Notes: generated by a model not told the origin, from the letters alone. Counted from the stretch's first letter, positions 10,428 through 18,137 are shown. The stretch: 42,299 nucleotides of DNA from Aurantimonas marianensis (GCF_024195285.1 NZ_JALHBS010000047.1:1-42299); one strand, 5' to 3'. Program-made: numbers and translations.

Positions 10428-11227
10428 ACGCCATCGCTCCCCTTGCCTTCGCCGCTCCGTCGAAGGTCACCGATTCCGTCGTTGCTGTCCGGAACGTCAG
10501 CAAGCTTTATCCGGGCGGTGTCCAGGCGCTGGAAGACGTCAGCGTCGACTTTCCCCGCGGCCAGCTCACCTCGCTGCTCGGCCCGTCCGGCTGCGGCAAG
10601 ACCACGCTCTTGAAGATCATCGCTGGCCTGTTGCCGGCGACCTCGGGCGACGTTCTGGTCAATGGCAAGCCTGTCGCCGGTCCCGGCCCCGAGCGCGCCT
10701 TCGTGTTCCAGGATTTCGCGCTGATGCCCTGGGCCACGGTACTGCGCAATGTCGCCTTCGGGCTGGAACTGCGCGGCACGCCGAAGACCGAGCGGGAGGA
10801 GATCTCCCGCAAATACATCACCCAGGTGGGACTTTCCGGCTTCGAGGAGCGCTTCCCGCACGAGCTGTCCGGCGGCATGCGCCAGCGCGTCGGCCTGGCG
10901 CGGGCCTTGTCGGTCAATGCCGACGTCCTGATGATGGACGAACCGTTTTCGGCCGTCGACGAACAGAACCGCCGCAAGTTCCAGGAGGATTTGCTGACGC
11001 TCGTCGCCAACGAGAAGAAGACCTTCATCTTCGTCACCCATTCGATCGAGGAGGCGGTCTACGTCTCCGATCGCATTGTGCTGCTGTCGCCGCGCCCCGG
11101 CCGGATCGCCGAGATCATCGAGCCGGACATCAACCGCGACGGCGACGCGGACGCGATCCGCCGGCATCCGGTCTATCTCGACACGGTCGACGCCATTTGG
11201 CAGTCGCTCAAGACCTATCTGGACTGA
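10424..11227 (+). CDS. ABC transporter ATP-binding protein (TauB/SsuB-type)
   Basis: This cytosolic ATPase powers the transporter. The 267-residue protein contains Walker A GPSGCGKT (53-60), Q-loop VFQDFALMPWATV, signature LSGGMRQRVGLARAL, Walker B VLMMDEPFSAVD and the switch histidine in FVTHSIEEAV. It follows the nitrate/sulfonate/taurine importer subclass pattern. The GTG start at 10424 overlaps the upstream permease stop; the next permease starts 8 bases after its stop. Confidence 0.94.
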   Translation: MNAIAPLAFAAPSKVTDSVVAVRNVSKLYPGGVQALEDVSVDFPRGQLTSLLGPSGCGKTTLLKIIAGLLPATSGDVLVNGKPVAGPGPERAFVFQDFALMPWATVLRNVAFGLELRGTPKTEREEISRKYITQVGLSGFEERFPHELSGGMRQRVGLARALSVNADVLMMDEPFSAVDEQNRRKFQEDLLTLVANEKKTFIFVTHSIEEAVYVSDRIVLLSPRPGRIAEIIEPDINRDGDADAIRRHPVYLDTVDAIWQSLKTYLD

Positions 11228-11235
11228 GGCGCGAC

Positions 11236-11991
11236 ATGGTCATCTTCGGACATCGCATTCCCATGGTCGGCTCGCTGATCCTCTGGGCGATCCTGTGGGA
11301 AATCGTCGGCCGGCTGGAAATCACCATCCTGCTGCCGCCGCTGTCGGCCGTTCTCGTCACGCTCGTCGAGATTGTGCCCACCCGCAGCTTCATGTCGGCG
11401 CTCGGCGTCACCGCCTATGCCTTCGTCATCGGCAATGTGATCGCGATCGGGGTCGGTGTGCCGCTGGGCATTCTGATGGGCCGCTCGATCATCGCCGACC
11501 GGATCTTCCTACCCTGGGTCAACCTCTTCCTGTCAGCGCCGCTGACCGCGCTGGTTCCGGTGATCATGGTGCTGTTCGGGCTCGGCCAGACGACGATCAT
11601 CCTCACCGTCGTCCTGTTCGCGATCTGGATCATCGTCCTCGATTCCCGCGCCGGCGTGCGCTCGATCTCGCCCTCGCTGGTCGAGATGGCCCACAGCTTC
11701 GGCGCCAATCGCTGGCAGGCCTTCCGGGGCATCTATGTCTGGGCGGCCTTGCCTGAGATTCTCGCCGGCATCCGCCTTGGCGTCATCCGCGCGGTGAAGG
11801 GCGTCATCATCGGCCAGATCCTGGTCTCGATCGTCGGCTTCGGCGCGCTGTTCAAGCTCTACGGTTCGCGCTTCCTGATGGAGCATTTCTGGGCCGCGCT
11901 TCTGGTCCTGTTCGCGCTCGCCTTCATCCTGGCCGAAAGCCTCGCCTGGCTGGAACGGCGCGTCGAATTCTATGCCGCCAGCCGCGGCTGA
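11236..11991 (+). CDS. ABC transporter permease (TauC/SsuC-type), second
   Basis: This is the second pore subunit of the importer. The 251-residue protein has about six hydrophobic helices (for example GSLILWAILWEIVGR near the start and LLVLFALAFILAESLAWLER at the end) and the coupling loop SLVEMAHSFGANRWQAFRGI. The ATG at 11236 is preferred over a TTG at 11197 that lies inside the ATPase gene. It differs clearly from the first permease, so the pair is not a recent duplication. Confidence 0.9.
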   Translation: MVIFGHRIPMVGSLILWAILWEIVGRLEITILLPPLSAVLVTLVEIVPTRSFMSALGVTAYAFVIGNVIAIGVGVPLGILMGRSIIADRIFLPWVNLFLSAPLTALVPVIMVLFGLGQTTIILTVVLFAIWIIVLDSRAGVRSISPSLVEMAHSFGANRWQAFRGIYVWAALPEILAGIRLGVIRAVKGVIIGQILVSIVGFGALFKLYGSRFLMEHFWAALLVLFALAFILAESLAWLERRVEFYAASRG

Positions 11992-12024
11992 TTTCTAACC
12001 GTCATCAATCAAGGAAAATCGCTC

Positions 12025-12708
12025 ATGTCCCCCGTCTTCACGCCCGCCGCGATGCCGGCACTACCGGTCCGCGGCTCTACCGAGACGTTCCCGGTCCGGC
12101 GGGTCTATTGCGTCGGCCGCAACTATGCCGACCATGCGATCGAGATGGGGCATGACCCCAACAAGGAAGAACCGTTCTTCTTCCAGAAGAACCCGGACAA
12201 TCTGACGACAAGCGGCACGTTTCCCTATCCCGGCAAGAGCAACGACGTGCATCACGAGATCGAGCTCGTCGTCTGTCTCGGCAAGGGCGGCGAGGACATT
12301 TCGGTGGAGGACGCGCTGTCCTGCGTTTATGGCTACGCCGTTGGTCTCGACATGACCCGGCGCGACCTGCAGGGCGTGGCCAAAAAGCTCGGCCGCCCGT
12401 GGGAAGTCGGCAAGGCGTTCGAGGAATCCGCGCCGGTTTCCGAGGTCGTTCCGGCATCGGAAATCGGTCATCCGGATTCGGGCGCGATCTGGCTCAAGAT
12501 CAATGGCGAAACACGCCAGAACGGCGACCTCAACCAGATGATCTGGAAAGTGGCGGAGTCGATCTCCTACCTGTCCGGCCTGTTCCGGCTGGCGCCTGGC
12601 GACGTCATCATGACCGGCACGCCGGCCGGCGTCGGCGCGGTACAGCGCGGCGATGTGCTCGAAGGCCATATCGACGGGATCGGCGATCTCAAGGTGACGG
12701 TGGCCTGA
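12025..12708 (+). CDS. Fumarylacetoacetate hydrolase family protein
   Basis: FAH-fold enzymes hydrolyse or decarboxylate 2-oxo acids such as fumarylpyruvate, maleylpyruvate or 2-hydroxyhepta-2,4-dienedioate. The 227-residue product has the single-domain form: YCVGRNYADHAIEMG, the metal ligands in HHEIELVVCLG (Glu78, Glu80) and LDMTRRDLQ (Asp109), KINGETRQNGDLNQMIW, and PGDVIMTGTPAGVG. The pattern is closest to fumarylpyruvate hydrolases of the gentisate route, but no dioxygenase or isomerase for that route lies beside it. It is 33 bases after the permease with aagga upstream, so probably the last gene of the operon. Confidence 0.88.
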   Translation: MSPVFTPAAMPALPVRGSTETFPVRRVYCVGRNYADHAIEMGHDPNKEEPFFFQKNPDNLTTSGTFPYPGKSNDVHHEIELVVCLGKGGEDISVEDALSCVYGYAVGLDMTRRDLQGVAKKLGRPWEVGKAFEESAPVSEVVPASEIGHPDSGAIWLKINGETRQNGDLNQMIWKVAESISYLSGLFRLAPGDVIMTGTPAGVGAVQRGDVLEGHIDGIGDLKVTVA

Positions 12709-12790
12709 ACTCTAAGGGGAAAGCGAGGCGAGGGGAATCGCGTCGCTCCGCGAAGAACGGCTGCGCTAATCGAAGGTGCGGTCGTTCGAC

Positions 12791-13069
12791 ATGATCCGGC
12801 GCATAGCACGACGGTTTCTCACGACGCTCTTCCCCGCCGTCGCCGGCCTATCGCCGGCTGTCGCGCAGAACGATCGCGACCTGAGTTGCGACGAACTCTG
12901 GTATGCCCGAAACGCGATCTACGCCGACCCGGGGTACTGCTTCGAGGCCCGGCGTGCGCAGCGCGTCTTCGGCCGCAACTGCTTCCCACCCTATGGCCCG
13001 CTCCCCGCCTCCGACGAGCGCGGGGTCGCCGCGATCCAGCACCGGGAGAGGCGGTACGGTTGCCGGTAG
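12791..13069 (+). CDS. Small secreted YARHG/DUF4453-like protein
   Basis: The function is unknown. The 92-residue product begins with a basic, hydrophobic leader (MIRRIARRFLTTLFPAVAGL, cleavage probably after AVA near residue 25). The mature part has four cysteines and the segment LWYARNAIYADPGYCF, which resembles the YARHG or DUF4453 motif of extracytoplasmic proteins. The ATG at 12791 is chosen to start with the signal peptide; a GTG at 12776 would add five residues. No strong ribosome binding site is visible. It is the first gene of a run of four envelope proteins. Confidence 0.6.
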   Translation: MIRRIARRFLTTLFPAVAGLSPAVAQNDRDLSCDELWYARNAIYADPGYCFEARRAQRVFGRNCFPPYGPLPASDERGVAAIQHRERRYGCR

Positions 13070-13159
13070 CACGATGGCGCTTTAGGCGCATCGATAAGTT
13101 GCGGAAACATTCTTGCCCCCGGTAAGGTAAGTCTGTTCCGCGTTCCAAGGGTCTTCCTG

Positions 13160-14197
13160 ATGTCGCGTTTTCGAGGCCTTTGGACGGCTCTATGTCTGGC
13201 GCTCCTTGTGGCCGGGTGCGCTTCGCGCCCGCCAGGTGGACTGTCCGGCGGAGACGAAACGCCTGCTGTGCTCGCGCCGCAGCCGCTTCGCGGTGCTGGT
13301 CTCGCCCTTCACCGTTTCTGGCTTTCCACCGGCGCCTACGCGCTTGCCGAGCGCTTGCGGGAACCTGGCGAGGCTGTCGAACCAAATGGCGAGGCGGCAC
13401 CCGGGAAAGCGGCGAGATCGCCAAAGCGCGGGGCGTTGCAGGTAACCTGGTATGGCCATTCGACCGCTCTCCTGCGGCTCGGGAAGACCACCATCCTGAC
13501 CGACCCCATCCTTGCGGGAGCCGTTTCGCCCTGGAGTCCGCTTCCGGTTCTTTACGGTCGACCCGCGCTCCAACTCGATGGGCTACCGAAGATCGACGCG
13601 GTGGTGATCTCCCATGGGGACTTCGATCATCTGCATGAACCATCCCTGCGTGCGCTGGCCGCGCGCTTTCCGGACGCCGTGATCGTCGTTCCCGACGGGC
13701 TGCAGCATCTGGTGGCTGATGACGGCTTTCGCCATGTCCACGCGCTGCCGTTGAACCGGCCCCTGCGCGTCGGCGCAGTGACCGTCACAGGCCTTCCGGC
13801 CGTCCATGCCACGCGGCGCAATCTCTTGGGGATCCGGGACGGCGCGGCTTTCTCGTGGGAGTTCGCCGGTCGCGGGCATCGCGTGCTGTTCATCGGCGAT
13901 ACCGGCTACGGCCCGGTCTTTTCGCAGATCGGTCGCCGGCGCGGTCCCTATGATCTCGTCCTGGTGCCGATCGGCGCATCCGAGCCGCAGCTTCTCGTCG
14001 GCGAGATGCATATCAGCCCGGAAGAGGCAGTCCGGCTGGCGGACGATCTTCGGGCCAGGGTGGCGATCGGCATTCACTGGGGTACGTTCGCCCTGTCGCC
14101 GGAGCGGCGGAACGAACCGGCGCGCCGGTTCCTTCGGGCCGGCGCCACGAGGAAGGCACGCACCCTCGCGATCGGAGAGACCGCAAGCATCCCATGA
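13160..14197 (+). CDS. NAPE-PLD-like metallo-beta-lactamase-fold lipoprotein
   Basis: This is a predicted lipid-anchored hydrolase of the COG2220 group. Residues 1-20 are a lipoprotein signal with lipobox LVAGC (Cys20). The catalytic domain (about 94-325) follows N-acyl-phosphatidylethanolamine phospholipase D motif by motif: VTWYGHST, TILTDPI, LPKIDAVVISHGDFDHL, FIGDTGYGPVF, GPYDLVLVPIGASEP, MHISPEEAVRL and IHWGTFAL. Metal ligands are His152, Asp154, Asp156, His157, His216, Asp247 and His306; Asp154 replaces the usual second His of HxHxDH. The stop overlaps the next lipoprotein gene (ATGA). The substrate is unproven. Confidence 0.88.
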   Translation: MSRFRGLWTALCLALLVAGCASRPPGGLSGGDETPAVLAPQPLRGAGLALHRFWLSTGAYALAERLREPGEAVEPNGEAAPGKAARSPKRGALQVTWYGHSTALLRLGKTTILTDPILAGAVSPWSPLPVLYGRPALQLDGLPKIDAVVISHGDFDHLHEPSLRALAARFPDAVIVVPDGLQHLVADDGFRHVHALPLNRPLRVGAVTVTGLPAVHATRRNLLGIRDGAAFSWEFAGRGHRVLFIGDTGYGPVFSQIGRRRGPYDLVLVPIGASEPQLLVGEMHISPEEAVRLADDLRARVAIGIHWGTFALSPERRNEPARRFLRAGATRKARTLAIGETASIP

Positions 14198-15093
14198 CAC
14201 ATCCCCGGTGCTTTCCGACCATCGCGTTGTCACGCCTGCCGCGAGCGCTGTTCACAATGCTTTTGCTGGTGGCGCTCGCCGGCTGTGTCACCCGTCCGGG
14301 AGCCAACGAGCTGGGTCCCGAGCCGCCGCCCCCGGCGATCCGTAAATGCTGCAGCAACGTCGAACGCTATCCCGACTGGCTGGTGGCGGTGCTCGATCCG
14401 ATCGCGCCGGCGATCGGACGATTCGTGGCCGCCGTCGAATGGCGCGACGGCCATCTGAACGCCAGAGACGGGGCGGTCCAGCTCCTAAAACAGCATCTGC
14501 AACCGCTCGACATCGTCCTTGTGACCTCGGCCGGGCGGCTGACCAACGCGACCCTGCCGGGCCTGTTCAAGCATTCGGCGATCTATCTGGGATCCGAGGC
14601 GGACATGCGCCGGCTGGGCGTCTGGAGCGATGCGGTCGCGCGGGCGCAGGCGCAGGGCATCCTCGCCGGCAAGCGCTTCATCGAGGCGGATCAGAACGGC
14701 GTGCACCTCAGCTCGACGGAGACCGTCCTCAATGTGGACTATCTGCTCGTGCTGCGTCCGGCGCTCGGCTCCCGGGTCGAACGACGCCGGGCCATGCGGT
14801 TCCTGCTCGGCGCCGTCGGCCAGCCCTTCGACTTCCGCTTCGACGCGGATACGGCCGACTGCGTCTACTGCAGCGAACTCGTGCGCCGCGCCTTTCCGGG
14901 GCTACCGGTAGAGGCGCGTCACATCTACGGCAGGCACGTCTTCGTTCCCGACCAGTTCGCCGACCTCGCGGCGTCCCGACCCTCGCTGCTGCGGCCAGTC
15001 TTTTATCTGGTAGGAGACCGGGACGGGTGGGAAAGACGTTCGCCAGCCCGGCTGCGCGGCGACCTCGAGCGCTACTGGGCGGCGCAGCCCTGA
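14194..15093 (+). CDS. YiiX-like permuted NlpC/P60 lipoprotein
   Basis: This is a predicted papain-fold hydrolase or acyltransferase on the membrane surface. The leader ends in lipobox ALAGC (Cys31). Residues about 100-290 match the YiiX/YebB group (permuted NlpC/P60, the superfamily that also holds LRAT): QPLDIVLVTS, then LFKHSAIYLG with the catalytic His127, and DCVYCSELV with the likely nucleophile Cys226. A proline-rich stretch and a CC pair follow the anchor. Its start overlaps the stop of the NAPE-PLD-like gene, so the two lipoproteins are made together. It could act on peptidoglycan peptides, isopeptides or acyl lipids; the sequence alone does not decide. Confidence 0.8.
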   Translation: MTHPRCFPTIALSRLPRALFTMLLLVALAGCVTRPGANELGPEPPPPAIRKCCSNVERYPDWLVAVLDPIAPAIGRFVAAVEWRDGHLNARDGAVQLLKQHLQPLDIVLVTSAGRLTNATLPGLFKHSAIYLGSEADMRRLGVWSDAVARAQAQGILAGKRFIEADQNGVHLSSTETVLNVDYLLVLRPALGSRVERRRAMRFLLGAVGQPFDFRFDADTADCVYCSELVRRAFPGLPVEARHIYGRHVFVPDQFADLAASRPSLLRPVFYLVGDRDGWERRSPARLRGDLERYWAAQP

Positions 15094-15130
15094 CCGCGAA
15101 CGGGGCTGTGAACCCCCGGACCCCAGCCGC

Positions 15131-15144
15131 TTGACCGAGATCAA
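15131..15144. promoter_or_regulatory. FNR/FixK-like box
   Basis: TTGACCGAGATCAA matches the Crp/Fnr-family consensus TTGAT-N4-ATCAA with one change. It lies 85 bases before the SH3-domain protein and 38 bases after the YiiX-like gene. It would fit activation of the downstream gene in low oxygen. Single-site matches arise by chance at some rate. Confidence 0.45.
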
Positions 15145-15228
15145 GGAGCCCGCCGCCGGCTTCGGCAGGATGGCTGAGGGGACGCGGCAGTCGCGCCGGC
15201 CTTGCGAAGCAACAGGGAGAGACTATCG

Positions 15229-15585
15229 ATGACGCGAACGACATCTGCCGTCGCAGCGGCGACCTTGGCCCTTACCGGGCTCGGCGTCACGTCTCAAGCA
15301 CTCGCCGGCGACTGCACAGGGCGGGTGACCGGTGTGCGGCCGATCTCCTCCTATGATCACCAGAGCGGCGCGGGCTTCCTCGCCGTCAGGCGCGAGCCGT
15401 CCGCGCGCGCGCGCCAGATCGGGGAGGTCTACGCCGGCGATCTCGTCTCGGTCTATGACCGAAGCGGCAACTGGTACCACGTGACCTGTATGGAAGGCGA
15501 TTGCGAGAACCCCTACTGGGGCCCGGCCAATCCGTCCGGATGGGTCTCCGCCCGGTATGTCCGGGCACGCGGCGTTTGCCCCTGA
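15229..15585 (+). CDS. Secreted bacterial SH3-domain protein
   Basis: The 118-residue product has a Sec signal (MTRTTSAVAAATLALTGLGV, cleavage after ALA near 27) and one SH3b domain: FLAVRREPSARARQIGEVYA, GDLVSVYDRSGNWYHVTC, and GWVSARYVRARG at the end. Four cysteines suggest disulfides in the periplasm. SH3b domains often bind cell-wall peptides, so it may be a wall-binding partner of the enzymes upstream; that is inference. The ATG at 15229 has aacaggga upstream; an in-frame start at 15202 would spoil the signal. Confidence 0.8.
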   Translation: MTRTTSAVAAATLALTGLGVTSQALAGDCTGRVTGVRPISSYDHQSGAGFLAVRREPSARARQIGEVYAGDLVSVYDRSGNWYHVTCMEGDCENPYWGPANPSGWVSARYVRARGVCP

Positions 15586-15658
15586 AAAGCGGCGCCGGTC
15601 AGGCGCGGCTGGTGCGGCGGACGCGGGATGACCCGAGGCTCGACTCCGCCCGGCGGCG

Positions 15659-15847
15659 TCAGGAGTTCTTGGTATCGCGGCCGTCCGGCTCCCTGGCGAC
15701 GCCCTTGAACTTGCCGTCGGACTGTTTGACCTCCATGAACTCGCCGGTCCGCTCGTCCCGCTTTTGGTGGGTGCCGTCCTCTCGTTCCACCTGGGTGCGG
15801 CCGGTTACGGAACCCTTGCGATAGCCTTCGCCGGTGTTGGTCGCCAT
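15659..15847 (-). CDS. Small hydrophilic protein, function unknown
   Basis: This is a 62-residue, highly charged, cysteine-free and probably disordered protein starting MATNTGEGYRKGSVTGRTQ and including KRDERTGEFMEVKQSDG. Similar short proteins with a GxRKGxVxxRTQ opening are common among proteobacteria as uncharacterised proteins, from memory. The start at 15847 has gggag 7-11 bases upstream on the minus strand; the upstream in-frame ATG at 15910 lacks one. It is convergent with the SH3-domain gene. Confidence 0.7.
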   Translation of the reverse strand: MATNTGEGYRKGSVTGRTQVEREDGTHQKRDERTGEFMEVKQSDGKFKGVAREPDGRDTKNS

Positions 15848-16170
15848 GTCGATCTCCCGTGATCCGGCAAGCGGCCGGATGGATTGCCAGATTGCGTCGA
15901 TGTGAGACAACGCCGGGGAAGCGGGTTTGTTGCGCGCTGCACTTGTTTTGCCTGGCGCGGGATATTCCTCACGTCACGCCGCGGGGCCTGACGAGCCCTT
16001 GCCGCAGTCTCTAGCGCGGCCGTAATGTGCTTCACAAAGGGCGCGAAATCGGACGCCAGCATGGCGCGGCCTTGGTTCCAGTCGCGCAGCGTGCCGTCCC
16101 TCCAAGAGAGTGCAAGCGCGGGGCAAATCGTCCTGGGTGGGCTGTCCGGCGATCGCCGGGCCGCCGGCGA
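15848..16170. other. Gene-poor spacer
   Basis: About 320 bases between the small hydrophilic protein and the end of the formate dehydrogenase operon. Short open frames on both strands lack ribosome binding sites and recognisable sequence. The only clear element is the hairpin at 16151-16172. The promoter of the hydrophilic protein gene should lie near 15850-15960. Confidence 0.5.
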
Positions 16171-16172
16171 TC
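16151..16172 (-). terminator. Hairpin at the end of the formate dehydrogenase operon
   Basis: A perfect 9-base stem (gatcgccgg / ccggcgatc) with loop gccg. Its edge touches the stop codon of the 42-residue peptide gene. No T-run follows on the minus strand, so it may be a transcript-end or stability hairpin rather than a classic intrinsic terminator. Confidence 0.45.
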
Positions 16173-16299
16173 AGCGGGTCTCGTCAAGACGAACGTAAAC
16201 GCTTTCTTCGGCGCTCGGCTGCTCGGCAACGGTAAACAACGCCATCGACAGTCCCGCCAGCACGAGCATAAGCGTGGCTCCGGCGAAAAAAGCCTTCAT
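16171..16299 (-). CDS. 42-residue single-pass membrane peptide in the fdh operon
   Basis: The product has one hydrophobic segment (KAFFAGATLMLVLAGLSMAL, residues 2-21) followed by an acidic tail ending VYVRLDETR. The start codon overlaps the stop of the cytochrome b subunit (ATGA), and gaggag lies 8-13 bases upstream, so translation coupled to that subunit is likely. I do not recognise the family. By position and size it could be an accessory peptide that stabilises the membrane subunit, as small peptides do for cytochrome bd oxidase (CydX); this is analogy only. An alternative is a cleaved secreted peptide. Confidence 0.7.
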   Translation of the reverse strand: MKAFFAGATLMLVLAGLSMALFTVAEQPSAEESVYVRLDETR

Positions 16300-17510
16300 G
16301 TCGTCCGCTCCTCGGGCAATTGAGTGTCAGCGTCATGGTCGCCGGTAACCTTGCGATACCAGATGCTGTGATGCTCCTTCGCCCAGTTGCGGTCCACATT
16401 GCCGGACCACATCGCCGAGAAGGCTCCGACCATTCCGATCGTGCCGATGTAGATGTGACCGAAAATGAGCGCGATCATGAGCAAGGCGATGACCACATGC
16501 GAAATCTGTGCGGTCTGCATGGTGTCATAGCCAAAGAACAGGAAGGGATACATCAGCACGAGACCTGAAACGAGCAAGGCGGAACCGCCGAGGACAACGC
16601 CCCAGAAGACGATTTTCTGGCCGGCATTGAACTTGCGGGCAGGGGGATTGTTGCCGTCGTCACGAAGCATCCCGCCGCCGCGCTTGAGCCACTCCCAGTC
16701 GAGGCGGGTCGGCAGGTTATGGAGCAGCCAGAATACCACCATCACGCCCACGCCGATCACGAACGGCACGGCGGAGCCCATGTGAAGCCAGGCGCTCCCC
16801 CAAGCGAGATCGCTCAGGGCCGCTTCGCCGATCAGCGGCAGCAACACGGGCTTGCCGTACAGGATGACGAGACCGGTCAGCGCCATGACCACGAAGGCGG
16901 ACGCCGTCATCCAGTGATTGGCGCGCTCGGTCGCCGAAAAGCGCTCGATCGTCGTGCCGGCTTCTCCTTCGGCGATCTGGATCCGGCCGCGCGCGAAGAG
17001 AAACAGCCCGAGCGCGGCGAGCGCGCCGAAAATGATCCAGCCGCCGCCATAGCGCACCGGATCATTGTGCAGACCGCGCCAGGTGCGCCCGCCCGGTTGC
17101 TCGAAGGAGGCGGCATTCTCGTAAGGCAGGGAGGAGATGCCTTCGATGCGTCTAGCCTCGGGCAGGATGGGCGCTTCGCTTTCGCCAATCTGGAGCCACG
17201 AGGAAGTAAGCTGGCGCGGCGCCGCCACCCCATCGCGAAATACCAGGTCGACGCCACCGCCGCCGCCATCGGTATCCACAGACTGGCCCCGAGTGGTGCC
17301 CGCCCGGACGCGGTCTCCCAACAGGTTCGAACGCGCGATCAACGTTTCGGCGGCGACGAGCCGGCTTGCCGCTCCGTCGCGCGAAATCCCCGCGACGGAG
17401 ACTTCCGGCTGAACCAGATTCTCGCCGGTAAAGCTGATCACCACCACCACCGTGAGAAGCAGACCGGCGATGAGGGCCACGATGCCGCCGGCTATGCGTG
17501 CTGCTGACAT
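16296..17510 (-). CDS. fdoI: Formate dehydrogenase cytochrome b556 (gamma) subunit
   Basis: This is the membrane subunit that passes electrons from formate to quinone through two hemes b. The 404-residue protein has an N-terminal helix (MSAARIAGGIVALIAGLLLT), a periplasmic loop of about 115 residues with a glycine run, then four core helices of the prokaryotic cytochrome b561 type from about residue 155, including ERANHWMTASAFVVMALTG, HMGSAVPFVIGVGVM, and SHVVIALLMIALIFGHIYIG with conserved histidines. The core resembles FdoI/FdnI; the extra N-terminal helix and loop are usual in alphaproteobacteria. The start at 17510 has ctgagg upstream. It ends overlapping the 42-residue peptide gene. Confidence 0.93.
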   Translation of the reverse strand: MSAARIAGGIVALIAGLLLTVVVVISFTGENLVQPEVSVAGISRDGAASRLVAAETLIARSNLLGDRVRAGTTRGQSVDTDGGGGGVDLVFRDGVAAPRQLTSSWLQIGESEAPILPEARRIEGISSLPYENAASFEQPGGRTWRGLHNDPVRYGGGWIIFGALAALGLFLFARGRIQIAEGEAGTTIERFSATERANHWMTASAFVVMALTGLVILYGKPVLLPLIGEAALSDLAWGSAWLHMGSAVPFVIGVGVMVVFWLLHNLPTRLDWEWLKRGGGMLRDDGNNPPARKFNAGQKIVFWGVVLGGSALLVSGLVLMYPFLFFGYDTMQTAQISHVVIALLMIALIFGHIYIGTIGMVGAFSAMWSGNVDRNWAKEHHSIWYRKVTGDHDADTQLPEERTT

Positions 17511-17530
17511 GTCCTCAGCTCTCCCTGCGT

Positions 17531-18127
17531 TCAGGTGGCATCGGAGGCATGATAGGCGGTCGTCCACCCCCATGCGCCGGAGCCATACCCGCGATGATCG
17601 GCACGCTCGCGGTAGATGTCGGAAATGACGTCACCATCGCCGGCCAGCAGCGCCCGCGTCGAGCAGACCTCGGCGCAAAGCGGCAGCTTGCCTTCGGCGA
17701 TCCGGTTGCGTCCGTATTTCTCGAACTCGGCCTGCGAGCCGGTTTCTTCCGGACCGCCGGCGCAGTAGGTGCACTTATCCATCTTGCCGCGGGAGCCGAA
17801 ATTGGTGTCGCGGGGATATTGCGGGGCGCCGAACGGGCAGGCGTAGAAGCAATAGCCGCAACCGATGCAGGTGTCCTTGTCGTGGAGGACGATGCCGATG
17901 TCTGTCTGATAGAGCGTAGAGACCGGGCAAACTGCGATGCACGGCGCGTCCGTACAGTGCATGCAGGAGATCGCGATCGACTTTTCGCCGGGGTTGCCGT
18001 CATTGAGGGTCACGACCCGGCGGCGCACCATTCCCCACGGCACTTCATTCTCGTTCTTGCAGGCCGTCGCGCAGGCGTTGCACTCGATGCAGCGCTCTGA
18101 ATCGCAAAGAAATTTCATGCGAGCCAT
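17531..18127 (-). CDS. fdoH: Formate dehydrogenase iron-sulfur (beta) subunit
   Basis: This subunit carries four [4Fe-4S] clusters that relay electrons from the catalytic to the cytochrome subunit. The 198-residue protein has four cysteine groups: CIECNACATAC (starting at 13), CMHCTDAPCIAVCP, CIGCGYCFYACPFGAP, and CTYC paired with CAEVC. It is much shorter than the E. coli subunit (about 294) and ends without the C-terminal membrane helix, so docking must rely on the gamma subunit. The start MARMKFLCDSERC at 18127 follows gaggagc and lies 10 bases after the catalytic subunit's stop. Confidence 0.94.
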   Translation of the reverse strand: MARMKFLCDSERCIECNACATACKNENEVPWGMVRRRVVTLNDGNPGEKSIAISCMHCTDAPCIAVCPVSTLYQTDIGIVLHDKDTCIGCGYCFYACPFGAPQYPRDTNFGSRGKMDKCTYCAGGPEETGSQAEFEKYGRNRIAEGKLPLCAEVCSTRALLAGDGDVISDIYRERADHRGYGSGAWGWTTAYHASDAT

Positions 18128-18137
18128 GGGATGCTCC

